Part shown: piece by piece, positions 29,177 to 38,221 of the stretch
Numbering within the stretch: the first letter of the stretch is position 1
How the letters are laid out: each line of letters opens with the position of its first letter
From: Cupriavidus basilensis
GTDB taxonomy: Bacteria; Pseudomonadota; Gammaproteobacteria; Burkholderiales; Burkholderiaceae
Assembly (NCBI RefSeq): GCF_000832305.1
Contig: NZ_CP010536.1
Span: 3,658,001 to 3,722,000, forward strand
Length of the DNA: 64,000 nucleotides
Direction of reading: 5' to 3'
Position numbers and translations under genes: made by a program
The notes under the pieces: model-generated
Database searches by the model: none
What the model was told of the DNA's origin: nothing
Seen by the model: only the letters and a program-made list of their open reading frames with translations

Positions 29177-30922
29177 TCAGTTGCACCTTCGCCGGCAATC
29201 CGGCGGGCGACGCCACGGCTCGGCGATGCGCTGCAGCCGATCCCGCAAGTCTGCCCCAGGATGCAAGGGGCCACATAGCAGGTCGATGCAGTAGTCGATC
29301 ACCCGCGCCCGCCCTGGCGGGTTCAGCATGCCGTGGTCCAGGCCATCGACGATCTCGATCTGCAACTGCGAGAAGCCGGCGAGGCCGGCCAGCGTCGGCC
29401 CGAAGAACCGCGCCAGTTCGAAGGGTCCGGGATCGTCCGGGCCGAACAGCATGCGCAGCGCCGTGCCGCGTGCGTCGAGCGACTGGAGCAAGCCTTCGAT
29501 CTCGCGCTGCTCGTGCGCGGCAGGCTTGGGCAGGACCGATGCCGCATTGATGCCGGGCGCGCCCTCTTGCGCCGTGGGTGCGCTGCGGCCATGGATCAGC
29601 CACCGGGGCCGGGTGAAGGCCTCCCGGCGCAACAAGCGCTGCAGGTTGACCAGCACGGCGCCCACCAGGCCGGGGTGCGCGCCCGCGGCGTGCAGGCTGA
29701 CATTGGCGCCGTAGCTCACGCCGAAGGCCACCACCTCGCGATGACCGTGGGCAAGCAGCCAGTCGCAGGCGGCGACGGCATCGCGGTACCCCTCCGGATC
29801 GGCCGGCACCCCCGCGATGGCCTGCGCGCCAACGGATGCGTCCCCGATACCCCGCACATCGATGCGAAACGAGGCGACACCGCGTGCCGCCAGCCGCCTC
29901 GCCAGCATGACCCCGCAACGCCCAGCACCGACGTGATGCGTGCCGCCGGAATTGTTGATCAGCACTGCCGGCCGCTCGATGCGCGGCCCGAGCGGCTCGC
30001 ACAACATGCCGAACAGGCCCTGGCCGAAGCGCACCGGCGTTTCCACCCACTCGCCAGCGCGCAGGCACGAAGCCGTCCCTGCCGCCATCGCGCGGCCATC
30101 CGGGGCTGGCTCGCCAACTGGCGCCGCCGGCCCCAGATCGGCAATCCAGCCGGCCACCTCCGCGAACGTCGCATCCGGTGGCGTGCCATGCAACGGGTCC
30201 TGCAGCCAGTCGATCAGGTCAGGGAAAGGCACCATCCGCACCTGCGCGCCCAGCGTGCCGTAGTGGCGCGCCAGCGGGGCCATCTGAGGCTCGCCGCCCG
30301 CGATCAGGATTTGCGGGGCGGGGGCACAAGACGCATTGAGCAGGTCGATGCCGCCAAGGCCGTCGATCGCGGCATCGGTGAAATGGATGCCCAGGATGTC
30401 CATGCCGGATTGCCGGCCAGCGCCAGGCGCCGGACCCGGCTCCACAGCGCGGCAAGCAAGCGAGCGCCAGGTCTGCGCAATCATCTTCATCTCCCGCACC
30501 AGCATCCTGCCGCTGGCCACGGGCGCAAGCAACGCCAGCGCATCGACGCGCCGCCCGGCCACGCCGCACCCGGCGGCCAGTGCCGCCAGCGAGGCGCCCC
30601 CGCGCACGCCCAACAACACGAGTTCCCGGGCACCGGACAAGCGCCTGAGCAACTTGCCGGCGGCATCGATCCCGGCAAGCCACGCATCGACACAGGACGC
30701 ACCCGGCGCGCCGGCATGTTCGAGGTCGGCGGAGTCACCGGTGCCGGGATAGTCGAACCTGAGCACGGGCACGCCCTGGGCCGCGAGCCGCTCCGCCAGC
30801 CGCGCCAGGCCGGCATGCGTCCACAGGGCTTCATGCCCGATCGCATTGCACAGCAGCACCGCGCGCTGACCCTGGGCCGGGTGGTACCAGCCAAAGCATC
30901 CGTCGAAATGCAGTGGCGTCAT
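29177..30922 (-). CDS. Fused double alpha/beta hydrolase, related to exosortase-A-associated hydrolases
   Basis: 581 residues forming two alpha/beta hydrolase halves. The N-half (about 1-265) has VLRFDYPGTGDS at 53-64 but its nucleophile elbow reads GVRGG (105-109) with Arg107 in place of serine. The C-half (about 290-575) has SFRIDVRGIGDAS and an intact elbow GVSYG with Ser403, an acid candidate in LFGPDDPG and histidine in DGLDHGML, so only the second half is likely catalytic. The two halves resemble the paired hydrolases 1 and 2 near exosortase A systems, which are normally separate genes. The ATG overlaps the adenylation-gene stop (ATGA), so the pair is coupled. Substrate unknown. Confidence 0.8.
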   Translation of the reverse strand: MTPLHFDGCFGWYHPAQGQRAVLLCNAIGHEALWTHAGLARLAERLAAQGVPVLRFDYPGTGDSADLEHAGAPGASCVDAWLAGIDAAGKLLRRLSGARELVLLGVRGGASLAALAAGCGVAGRRVDALALLAPVASGRMLVREMKMIAQTWRSLACRAVEPGPAPGAGRQSGMDILGIHFTDAAIDGLGGIDLLNASCAPAPQILIAGGEPQMAPLARHYGTLGAQVRMVPFPDLIDWLQDPLHGTPPDATFAEVAGWIADLGPAAPVGEPAPDGRAMAAGTASCLRAGEWVETPVRFGQGLFGMLCEPLGPRIERPAVLINNSGGTHHVGAGRCGVMLARRLAARGVASFRIDVRGIGDASVGAQAIAGVPADPEGYRDAVAACDWLLAHGHREVVAFGVSYGANVSLHAAGAHPGLVGAVLVNLQRLLRREAFTRPRWLIHGRSAPTAQEGAPGINAASVLPKPAAHEQREIEGLLQSLDARGTALRMLFGPDDPGPFELARFFGPTLAGLAGFSQLQIEIVDGLDHGMLNPPGRARVIDYCIDLLCGPLHPGADLRDRLQRIAEPWRRPPDCRRRCN

Positions 30923-32574
30923 GGCGCAAACGCCTTGCGGCTCGCCTGCCGTGCGTCCCCCGCGCCAACGGCCAGACGCTCGCAGCGCGCCTGCAACTGG
31001 CCGCGGTCGATCTTGCCGTTCACGTTCACGGGAAGGCCGTCGAGGCAGACGATGCGATCCGGCTGCGCGTAGAGCGGCAGGCTCTGCCGACACGCTTGCC
31101 GGATCCGCACCATGCGCGCACCGAGTTCGCCCGGCGAGGCATCGCCCGATGCCTGCACAAAGGCGACCAGCCCCGTCGGCTTGCCGGCGCTATCCAGTGG
31201 CCACGCCAGCACGGCACACTGCGCGCTACCGCTGGCAGCCTGCACCACCTGCTCAATCTCCTGCAGTTCCACGCGGTTGCCGCGAATCTTCACCTGCATG
31301 TCAATGCGGCCGTGATAAAGCAGGCCGTCGGGGGATTCGGCCACGGCATCGCCGGTGCGGTACCAGCGTCTGCACGCCCGTTCGGGATAGCCGCGGGTAA
31401 AGAAGCGCTGCGCGTCCAGCGGGTTGGCACCGAGATAGCCCTTGGCAAGCTGCGCGCCGCCAATCAGCAGTTCACCCTGCGCGCCGGGCGGCACCGGCGC
31501 AAGCGCATCGTCGACAACCATCAGCTCGACGCCGGGATATGGCTTGCCGAGCGGCACCGCAGGGCGCGACGCATCGGCAAGAAACGCCTCGGTCAGCTCG
31601 AAGGTGAGCATGATCACCGTCGCTTCGGTGGGTCCGTAGCCATTGACGATGCGCGTGTTCGGCGCCGCCCGCGACCACGCCCGCGCCAGCGTCTTGGGCA
31701 AGGCCTCGCCCCCCATCAAGGTCATCCGCACGCTGGGAAACGCGCAGGGCGTGAGCTTGCGAAACTGCTGCATCAGCGCCAGCACGGAGGGCACACTGGC
31801 CCAATGGGTAATCCTGTGCTCCTGGATAAAACCGGCCAGGTAAAGCGGGTCTTGGAGCGCGGGCACGTAGAGGCAACTCCCGTTCGCCCAGCAGACGTGC
31901 ATGTCATGCACCGAGAAATCGAAGGTGAGATCGGCGAACTGGCTGAAGCGGGCGCCAGGCTCGCTTGGAAAGCGCCGCATCTGCGCGCTGACATAAGCCA
32001 CGGCACTGGCATGCGGAATCATCACGCCCTTGGGCGGCCCGCTGGTGCCGGAGGTGAAGATCAGGTAGGCAAGGTCGTCTCCCGAGACAACGGCAAGCTG
32101 GCCGGGCGGGTCATGCACGAAAGGCGCCGGCGGCAGCGGGGCGAAGCGCGCGCTGCCGCCCGGACATCCGGTTGCCGGCAGCGCCTCCGGATCCAGCAGG
32201 ACGATGTGCAAATCCGGGGGTAGCAAGGGCAACAACGCATCAAGCTGCGGTGCGCATGCACGATCGACCAGCATCACCCGTGCGCCCGAGCGCGCGACGA
32301 TGGCGGCGTTGCGTGCCGATGGGAACCTCGGATGCAACGGCACATAGGCCATGCCCGCCGCGAGCACGCCGAGCAGGCCGGCGTACGCCGAGACGCTGCG
32401 GTGCGCGAACAGGACGCAATTGCGGCTCCCGCCCCCTGCATACGCCGCCAGCGCGGCACTCACGCGGCCTGCGCGTGCGCGCAGTTCCTCGTAAGCGTAA
32501 AAACGTCCGTCGACCCACAAGGCGTGGTCGCCGGGCCGCCGCGCAGCCGTATCGAAGAAGAATGAATGCAACAT
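30919..32574 (-). CDS. Stand-alone amino-acid adenylation (AMP-ligase) protein
   Basis: 551 residues, a complete ANL-superfamily adenylation enzyme without a carrier or condensation domain. Core motifs: A3 SGTSGPPKG at 175-183, A4 FDFS at 218-221 (Asp219 is the residue that binds an alpha-amino group in amino-acid-activating enzymes), A5 NGYGPTEA, A7 YRTGD, A8 GRIDMQVKIRGNRVEL and A10 NVNGKIDRG with the catalytic lysine. It resembles NRPS and DltA adenylation domains or the AMP-ligases of exosortase-A loci. It is the first gene of a two-gene leftward operon with the double hydrolase; no acyl-carrier gene is in view. The product is unknown. Confidence 0.85.
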   Translation of the reverse strand: MLHSFFFDTAARRPGDHALWVDGRFYAYEELRARAGRVSAALAAYAGGGSRNCVLFAHRSVSAYAGLLGVLAAGMAYVPLHPRFPSARNAAIVARSGARVMLVDRACAPQLDALLPLLPPDLHIVLLDPEALPATGCPGGSARFAPLPPAPFVHDPPGQLAVVSGDDLAYLIFTSGTSGPPKGVMIPHASAVAYVSAQMRRFPSEPGARFSQFADLTFDFSVHDMHVCWANGSCLYVPALQDPLYLAGFIQEHRITHWASVPSVLALMQQFRKLTPCAFPSVRMTLMGGEALPKTLARAWSRAAPNTRIVNGYGPTEATVIMLTFELTEAFLADASRPAVPLGKPYPGVELMVVDDALAPVPPGAQGELLIGGAQLAKGYLGANPLDAQRFFTRGYPERACRRWYRTGDAVAESPDGLLYHGRIDMQVKIRGNRVELQEIEQVVQAASGSAQCAVLAWPLDSAGKPTGLVAFVQASGDASPGELGARMVRIRQACRQSLPLYAQPDRIVCLDGLPVNVNGKIDRGQLQARCERLAVGAGDARQASRKAFAP

Positions 32575-33184
32575 CCCGCCCCCCACGAACCGAGCGCGCC
32601 ACCCCCGTTGCGGGACCGGCGCGTTCTGAAACCCCGTCCGAAAATTGTGCCGGCGCCGATCCGCCCTGCACGGTCGCGCGCCGTTGTACTTGCCTGACGC
32701 GCGTTGTCTTGCCAACTTAGGCTGCATTGCCCGAGAAGACAAGTTGCGCCACCTTAAATGTATTGAACTTAAGATCTTTTGCATTCGTGCGAATGGGGGG
32801 GCAAATGGACGCGGACCGCGCACGACGATGGCGACCTTCACGTAGCCCGGAGCGGGTATGCGCCGGCCAGCCTCGCGCTGGCAACATGCATGGCCGGCTT
32901 CCCCGCGCCAACGCGCGCCACAAAGGATGAGGAGCCGCCCAGAAGGCTTAGTCCATCAGGATCTGCGTATCGACACACACCGGACACACACCAGACACAC
33001 CGGCGGCGTGCGCGCGGGCAGAGCGACGCAGGCGCATTGCGTGCCGGCAGGGAATCGTGGATGGAAAAAGAAAGAGAGAACGGGAGAGGCGGCCGGGGCC
33101 GAATGGCCCCGGCGCGAAACAGGCGCCAGCCGGCCGGGCACCACGGGGATGCTTCCCCGGCGCGGCCGCCTGGCGGATACGGCT
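32575..33184. other. 610-bp intergenic region between rsmB-like gene and the adenylation operon
   Basis: No credible gene. It contains the terminator-like hairpin after the methyltransferase gene, a short stretch of imperfect GACACACACC repeats near 32970-33003, and an AT-rich patch near 32750-32790 that probably holds the adenylation-operon promoter, although I could not choose -35 and -10 boxes. Confidence 0.45.
33092..33113 (-). terminator. Probable terminator after the rRNA methyltransferase gene
   Basis: GCCGGGGCC (33092-33100) pairs with GGCCCCGGC (33105-33113) around GAAT. On the leftward strand the stem is followed by a pyrimidine-rich tail with a T5 run about 20 bases on, so termination may be weak. 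Confidence 0.5.
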
Positions 33185-34591
33185 TTAGCTGACGCGCTCC
33201 AGTACGGCGGCGAAGAAGCCGTCGGTCTGGTGCAGGTGCGGGTAAAGCGCCAGCATCTCGGCATCCTCCGGCAAGCCGGGCACCGTGATCTTTTGCTCGG
33301 CCAGCACCTGTGCGGCGGGCACCAGGCGGAAGGCCGGGTGCGAGGCCAGGAAACCGCGCACGATGCCTTCGTTCTCGGCCTCCAGCACGCTGCAGGTCGC
33401 GTAGACCACGCGCCCGCCCACCTTCACCAGGCGCGCGGCGGATTCGAGAATGGCCGCCTGCTTGACGGTCAGCTCCAGCACCGATTGTGGCGACTGGCGC
33501 CATTTCAGGTCCGGATTGCGCCGCAGCGTGCCCAGGCCGCTGCAGGGCGCATCCACCAGTACGCGGTCGATCTTGCCGGCCAGGCGCTTGATCTTGGCGT
33601 CGTGCTCGGAGTCGATCAGCACGGGGTGCACGTTGGACAACCCACTGCGCGCCAGGCGCGGCTTGAGGTTGGACAGGCGCTTCTCGGACACGTCGAACGC
33701 ATAGAGGCGGCCGGTGGAGCGCATCAGCGCACCCAGGGCGAGCGTCTTGCCGCCCGCGCCTGCGCAGAAATCGACCACCATCTCGCCGCGCTTGGGCGCG
33801 ACCAGGTTGCACAGCAGCTGGCTGCCTTCGTCCTGCACTTCGACCAGGCCGTTGACGAACAGCGGCAACTGGTTAAGCGCCGGCTTGCCGGCCAGGCGGA
33901 TGCCGGACGGCGCCATCGGCGTCAACTCGGCCTTCAGCCCCGCAGCGGTCAGTTCGGCCAGCGCGGCCTCCTGCGTGGTCTTGACCAGGTTGGCGCGCAG
34001 GTCCAGCGGCGCCGGGCGCAGCCAGGCATCGCCCAGCGCTTCGACAAAGGCTTCGTCGTGGCGCGCGGCCAGCTGGTCGAACAGCCATTCGGGCAGGTTG
34101 GCGCGCACGCGCGGCGCCAGGCTGGAACGCTCGATCGTGGTCAGGCGATCGAGCCACTCGCCCTCTTCCGGCAGCAAGAACGGCGTCAGTACGTCGCGGC
34201 CCAGTGTGGCGGCCAGGCCCAGCAAGGCCAGGCGGCGCTGCGAAGCACCCGTGCCGCTGGCGGCGAACTGTGCAAACTCCACGCGCCGGCGCAGCACGGC
34301 AAACACGGCCTCGGCGATGATGCCGCGTTCGCGATGCCCCAGCTTGGGGTTTTCGCGGAAGTAGTAGCTCACCACCACATCGGACGGGCGCGTGAACATC
34401 AGCACCTTGCCCAGCAGGCGGTCAATATGCTGGATATGGACGGCATGCAGCCCGCCATGCGGCCCGCGGCCTTGCTGCGGGGCCTGGCCGTCGTTCGCAT
34501 CGCGCGAGCGCGACAGGCGGATGGGCGTGCCCTTGTGGTCTTTGTTCTTGTTGCGGACGGGCTGGCGGGCCCCTGCGGTATTGCGGCTCAT
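33185..34591 (-). CDS. RsmB/NOP2-family rRNA (cytosine-C5) methyltransferase
   Basis: 468 residues. It has an N-terminal RNA-binding part, then the SAM-dependent core: SAM motif VVDFCAGAGGKTLALG, the catalytic-pair motifs VLVDAPCSGLGTLRRNPDLKW (PC motif) and VYATCSVLEAENEG (TC motif). It transfers methyl from SAM to C5 of a cytosine in rRNA; RsmB methylates C967 of 16S rRNA. The start MSRNTAG overlaps the purN stop (ATGA). Because Burkholderiales usually have a second RsmB beside fmt, I do not assign a symbol. Confidence 0.87.
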   Translation of the reverse strand: MSRNTAGARQPVRNKNKDHKGTPIRLSRSRDANDGQAPQQGRGPHGGLHAVHIQHIDRLLGKVLMFTRPSDVVVSYYFRENPKLGHRERGIIAEAVFAVLRRRVEFAQFAASGTGASQRRLALLGLAATLGRDVLTPFLLPEEGEWLDRLTTIERSSLAPRVRANLPEWLFDQLAARHDEAFVEALGDAWLRPAPLDLRANLVKTTQEAALAELTAAGLKAELTPMAPSGIRLAGKPALNQLPLFVNGLVEVQDEGSQLLCNLVAPKRGEMVVDFCAGAGGKTLALGALMRSTGRLYAFDVSEKRLSNLKPRLARSGLSNVHPVLIDSEHDAKIKRLAGKIDRVLVDAPCSGLGTLRRNPDLKWRQSPQSVLELTVKQAAILESAARLVKVGGRVVYATCSVLEAENEGIVRGFLASHPAFRLVPAAQVLAEQKITVPGLPEDAEMLALYPHLHQTDGFFAAVLERVS

Positions 34592-35244
34592 GACTGCACC
34601 TCCGTAGCGGCAGCAAAGGCCGTAAACAGCTGGGATTCGGGTGGTTCGACCCGGACTACGCCGGCATGCACTTGCAGCCGGTCCTCGATAAACCAGCGCA
34701 CAGCGCGCGGGTAGATAACGTGTTCGCACGGCAACAGGCGTGTGGCCAGGCTCTCGGGCGTGTCGTCGGGCAGCACGTCAAGCGCGGCCTGGACGATAAC
34801 GGGGCCGTGATCGAGCTCGGGCGTGACGAAATGCACGCTGGCGCCGTGGACCTTGACGCCGGCCTCGATGGCTTGCCGGTGCGTATGCAGCCCCGGAAAG
34901 CACGGCAGCAGCGACGGATGGATATTCAGCATGCGCCCGGCGTACTTGTCGACGAAGCCCGGCGTCAGGATGCGCATGAACCCGGCCAGCACCACCAGGT
35001 CCGGCGCGAAAGCGTCGATGGCAGCGGCGAGCGCAGCGTCAAAAGTGGCGCGATCATCATATAGCGTGTGGTCCACCACGCCGGTAGCCACGCCGTGGCC
35101 GGCGGCGAACTTCAGACCTTCGGCGTCTGGCCGGTTGGACAAGACCGCCGCTACGCGCGCCGGCCAGCCTTCGGCGGCGCAGGCGCTGACGATGGCTTCC
35201 ATGTTGGAGCCTCGCCCGGAAATCAGGATAACGATATTTTTCAT
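34588..35244 (-). CDS. purN: Phosphoribosylglycinamide formyltransferase
   Basis: 218 residues. It transfers the formyl group of 10-formyl-tetrahydrofolate to GAR in purine synthesis. The nucleotide-side loop ISGRGSNMEAIV (8-19), the catalytic NIHPSLLPCFPG and the HFVTPELDHGP aspartate region are intact. It is the first gene of a leftward pair with the methyltransferase, overlapping by four bases. Confidence 0.96.
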   Translation of the reverse strand: MKNIVILISGRGSNMEAIVSACAAEGWPARVAAVLSNRPDAEGLKFAAGHGVATGVVDHTLYDDRATFDAALAAAIDAFAPDLVVLAGFMRILTPGFVDKYAGRMLNIHPSLLPCFPGLHTHRQAIEAGVKVHGASVHFVTPELDHGPVIVQAALDVLPDDTPESLATRLLPCEHVIYPRAVRWFIEDRLQVHAGVVRVEPPESQLFTAFAAATEVQS

Positions 35245-35374
35245 CGCGCAATTCTACCAAGCCGGGGCCAGTACACGACCAAAGCGAGCGCATTAGGCAC
35301 TTAAAACACGCGAAACCCTCGCCGCGGCGCCATTTCGCATGGCCTATACGCAACGTGAACCCGCGTCCGGTGGA

Positions 35375-35403
35375 TTGTGACGCCTCGCCCGCTCTGCTAG
35401 AGT
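35375..35403 (+). promoter_or_regulatory. Putative promoter of the response regulator gene
   Basis: TTGTGA (35375-35380), a 17-base spacer and TAGAGT (35398-35403), about 75 bases before the response regulator ATG. Both boxes are imperfect but the spacing is ideal. Confidence 0.45.
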
Positions 35404-35485
35404 GGCTGCTATCGTCCACGCGCAGTCCGTTAACTCGGCTTCAAGTGACAACAAGGACGAACTGGGAAATTAGACGGGAAATCGC

Positions 35486-36145
35486 ATGTCGAACGCTGCA
35501 CCGACCTTGTTGGTGGTCGATGATCATCCTATGGCCTTGTCCGGCACTACCGCGTTTTTGGCGGAAGTGATGCCCGACGTTGCCGTCCATGCTGCCGGAA
35601 GCGCCAAAGAAGCGTTGAATACCTTGCAGCAAGGACTCAGGCCTGACATCGTGCTGCTGGATATCTGGCTGACCGATGGTACCGGCTTCGACGCCATGCA
35701 GGCGCTCAAGACACTGGTACCTTCCGCTCGCTTTATTTTCATGTCGGCCGAGGCCACGCCGGAAATCGTGGGCCGCGCGCGCGCGCTTGCCGCCTGTGGC
35801 TTCGTCGGCAAGCACCTGGACGCCAACGCATTCACCGCCGCCGTGCGCAAGGTGCTGGCAGGCGACACCTCCTTCCCGTCGGACGAAGCGCTCAATGGCC
35901 GTGCTCAATCCTTCGGGCCGGCGCACGGCATTCCGGTCACGCCGGCGGAACTCGGCCTGACCCCGCGCCAGGGCTCGGTGCTGGCGCTGGTGCTCGAAGG
36001 CCTGCCCAACAAGGTCATCGCGCGGCGGCTCGGCCTGACGGAAAACACCGTCAAGGAACATGTCTCGGCCATCCTCCAGCGGCTAGGCGTGCGCACCCGC
36101 ATGCAGGTCATGTCGCGCATGGAGCGATTCCGCCTGCGCCAGTAA
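35486..36145 (+). CDS. NarL/LuxR-family response regulator
   Basis: 219 residues. An N-terminal receiver domain has acidic residues VDDHP (11-15), phospho-acceptor Asp59 in LLDIWLTDG and lysine near 110 in GFVGKHLDA. A C-terminal LuxR helix-turn-helix (about 150-215) reads LTPRQGSVLALVLEG, NKVIARRLGLTENTVKEHVSAIL. It should control transcription on phosphorylation. It faces the hybrid kinase at 36243-38060 across a shared terminator; that the two are partners is inferred from adjacency. Targets unknown. Confidence 0.93.
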   Translation: MSNAAPTLLVVDDHPMALSGTTAFLAEVMPDVAVHAAGSAKEALNTLQQGLRPDIVLLDIWLTDGTGFDAMQALKTLVPSARFIFMSAEATPEIVGRARALAACGFVGKHLDANAFTAAVRKVLAGDTSFPSDEALNGRAQSFGPAHGIPVTPAELGLTPRQGSVLALVLEGLPNKVIARRLGLTENTVKEHVSAILQRLGVRTRMQVMSRMERFRLRQ

Positions 36146-36190
36146 CGCGCACCGGCAACGCCAGCTGCTCCCTGGGCAGACGGCGAACAA

Positions 36191-36229
36191 AAAAGATGGG
36201 CCAGCGTGTCATGCGCCGGCCCATTTTTT
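36191..36229. terminator. Bidirectional terminator between response regulator and hybrid kinase
   Basis: ATGGGCC (36196-36202) pairs with GGCCCAT (36218-36224), extended by GCG/CGC inside, with an A run to the left and T6 to the right. Confidence 0.85.
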
Positions 36230-36242
36230 ATGCCTTCGCCGC

Positions 36243-38060
36243 TCAGGCGGGCCGCAGCCAGCGCCGCAGCAACAGCCTCAGTGCAGCGGGGTCGACCGGC
36301 TTGGGCAGCACGAAGTAGCCTGCCTCCTCGGCCGCCGCCAGCGCGTCGGACTTCAGGTCGCCCGACAAGAGCGCGCTGCGCGCCTGCGGCTGCGTGTTCT
36401 GCCAGCGTTCCAGCAGGTCCAGTCCGTTTTCGCTGCCGGGTAGGCGCAGGTCGCAGAAGATGATGTCCGGCTTGAGCCCCTGGAGGAACAGGCGGTCGGC
36501 ATCGGCGCCGTGCGCGGCGCAGGCAACCTGGATGCCCCATGCCTCCATCAGCGCAATCCATGCCTTGCGGATCTGAGTATCGTCGTCGACCACCAGCACG
36601 GTGCCGCGCAGGTGGTCGGGCTTGGCGTCCTCGGCCAGCGCGTTGGCCCGCACGGCACGGATGGTTGCCACGGTCTCGGCCGCCACCGGCGCCAGCGAGA
36701 ACCAGAACACCGACCCCCGGCCCGGCACGGAGCGCACGCCGTAGGTGCCGCGCATCAGCCGCACGCATTCCTTGAAGATCGCCAGCCCGAGTCCCAGGCC
36801 CTGGGACGGGTCGCGCTGCGGGTTGTGCACCTGGTAATACGGCGAGAAGATGTCCGGCAGATGCTCGGGCGTAATCCCGGCTCCGGTGTCCCACACCTCC
36901 ACGCGGATATGCTTGCGGCGCTCGCGCGCGGTCACCAGCACGCCGCCGCGCCGGGTATAGCGCAGGGCGTTCTGCACAAGATTGAACAGCGCGCGGCGCA
37001 GCAGCACCGGCTCGGCCATGGCGTACAGCTCTTCGGGCACGCGCGGGGTCAGGGTCAGGCCGCTTTCCCGCGCGTCGGCGGCAAACTGGCTCATGACCTC
37101 GCTGATCAGGTGGCTGAGCTCGCACGGCTCCAGCGTGGGCAGCACCTTGCGGCCCTCGAGCTTGGACAGGTCCAGCAGCGAGCGGAACAACAGGTCGATG
37201 GTCTGGGTGCCGGCGGCTACCTGCTCCACCAGCGGATGGAGCGAGGATGACTTGTTGCGGGCACGCAGCGCCTCCACCAGCATCACCAGCGCGTGCACCG
37301 GCTGGCGAAGGTCATGGCTCGCGGCGGCCAGGAAGCGCGACTTTTCCTCGCTGGCATGCAGTGCCCTCTCCTTCTCCTCCTGGAATTGCTTGGCCAGCCT
37401 GCGGCTGTCGCTTTCCAGCTGGATGGCCCGCACCAGCGTGCGCTGCAGGTTCAGGGCATGGCGCGTGAGCATGATGGCGTAGACCACCAGCAGCAATTGC
37501 ACATAGGTGCCATGGCCCGGGAAGGCGTACTCGGCCAGCAGGATGTTGGGTACCAGGATCGGGATACCGGCGTAGACCAGATTGGAGGGCACCGGCGACT
37601 GCGCGGTAACGCCGCCCGCCAGCACGCCAAGCGCCAGCAGGTACAGCACGCTGGAAAAGACGGTGGAGCCGGTATAGAGATGCAGCAGCGCGGAGCTGCC
37701 CCAGGTCAGCCCGGTCAGGAAGGCCATCGCCCGCATATTGGCCCACCACTTGCGCGTGTGCGCCGAGCGGCTCATGGTGGCGCAATCACGCAGGTAGCCG
37801 AAGTAGAACCAGCAGGTGGCCGCGGTCAGCACCAGCATGACGCCGCACCAGCCCACCAGGGCACTATGGTCTGCGGCCGACCAGAAGGCGATCGCGGTCA
37901 AAGCCGGAAGCACCACCGAGGCGACGATGGCGGTGGGGGAGACGCGATGGATGGTCGCCAGCAGCTTGGCCCGCGTTTCGGTATCGAGCGGAGGCCCTGG
38001 CGGCGGCAGGATTCGGTTTAGCAGCGCGTTCAAAGGAGGGCTGGGGGGCAGCGAGTGCAA
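36243..38060 (-). CDS. Hybrid sensor histidine kinase with C-terminal receiver
   Basis: 605 residues. About six hydrophobic spans between residues 45 and 200 form a membrane sensor with no recognised periplasmic domain. A coiled linker (205-240) leads to the dimerisation domain with His249 in ASHDLRQPVHAL, then the ATPase core (LFNLVQNALRYT, DTGAGITPEHLPDIF, GLGLGLAIFKECVRLM). A receiver domain follows (about 485-600: VLVVDDDTQIRKAW, phospho-acceptor in IFCDLRLPG). The start is uncertain: TTG at 38060 with GGCGGA upstream. It may pass phosphate to the facing NarL-type regulator. The signal is unknown. Confidence 0.9.
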   Translation of the reverse strand: MHSLPPSPPLNALLNRILPPPGPPLDTETRAKLLATIHRVSPTAIVASVVLPALTAIAFWSAADHSALVGWCGVMLVLTAATCWFYFGYLRDCATMSRSAHTRKWWANMRAMAFLTGLTWGSSALLHLYTGSTVFSSVLYLLALGVLAGGVTAQSPVPSNLVYAGIPILVPNILLAEYAFPGHGTYVQLLLVVYAIMLTRHALNLQRTLVRAIQLESDSRRLAKQFQEEKERALHASEEKSRFLAAASHDLRQPVHALVMLVEALRARNKSSSLHPLVEQVAAGTQTIDLLFRSLLDLSKLEGRKVLPTLEPCELSHLISEVMSQFAADARESGLTLTPRVPEELYAMAEPVLLRRALFNLVQNALRYTRRGGVLVTARERRKHIRVEVWDTGAGITPEHLPDIFSPYYQVHNPQRDPSQGLGLGLAIFKECVRLMRGTYGVRSVPGRGSVFWFSLAPVAAETVATIRAVRANALAEDAKPDHLRGTVLVVDDDTQIRKAWIALMEAWGIQVACAAHGADADRLFLQGLKPDIIFCDLRLPGSENGLDLLERWQNTQPQARSALLSGDLKSDALAAAEEAGYFVLPKPVDPAALRLLLRRWLRPA

Positions 38061-38221
38061 TCCGCCATATCATGCCGCCTTTTGGGGCGCAACGCCACGG
38101 CGATGAGTCGATCCGTGCACAAAAACGCCAGTCCGGGCATGACGGCCACCGCCGCCGGGCCAAACTTGTCCACCATTCGCCTTATAATGCTCGCTTTATC
38201 CAAACGCTTGTTGCCGTCCTC

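Noticed and set aside
38061..38221. An FMN riboswitch in front of ribF
   Set aside because: The 160 bases lack the conserved FMN-element segments; only a -10 box is visible.
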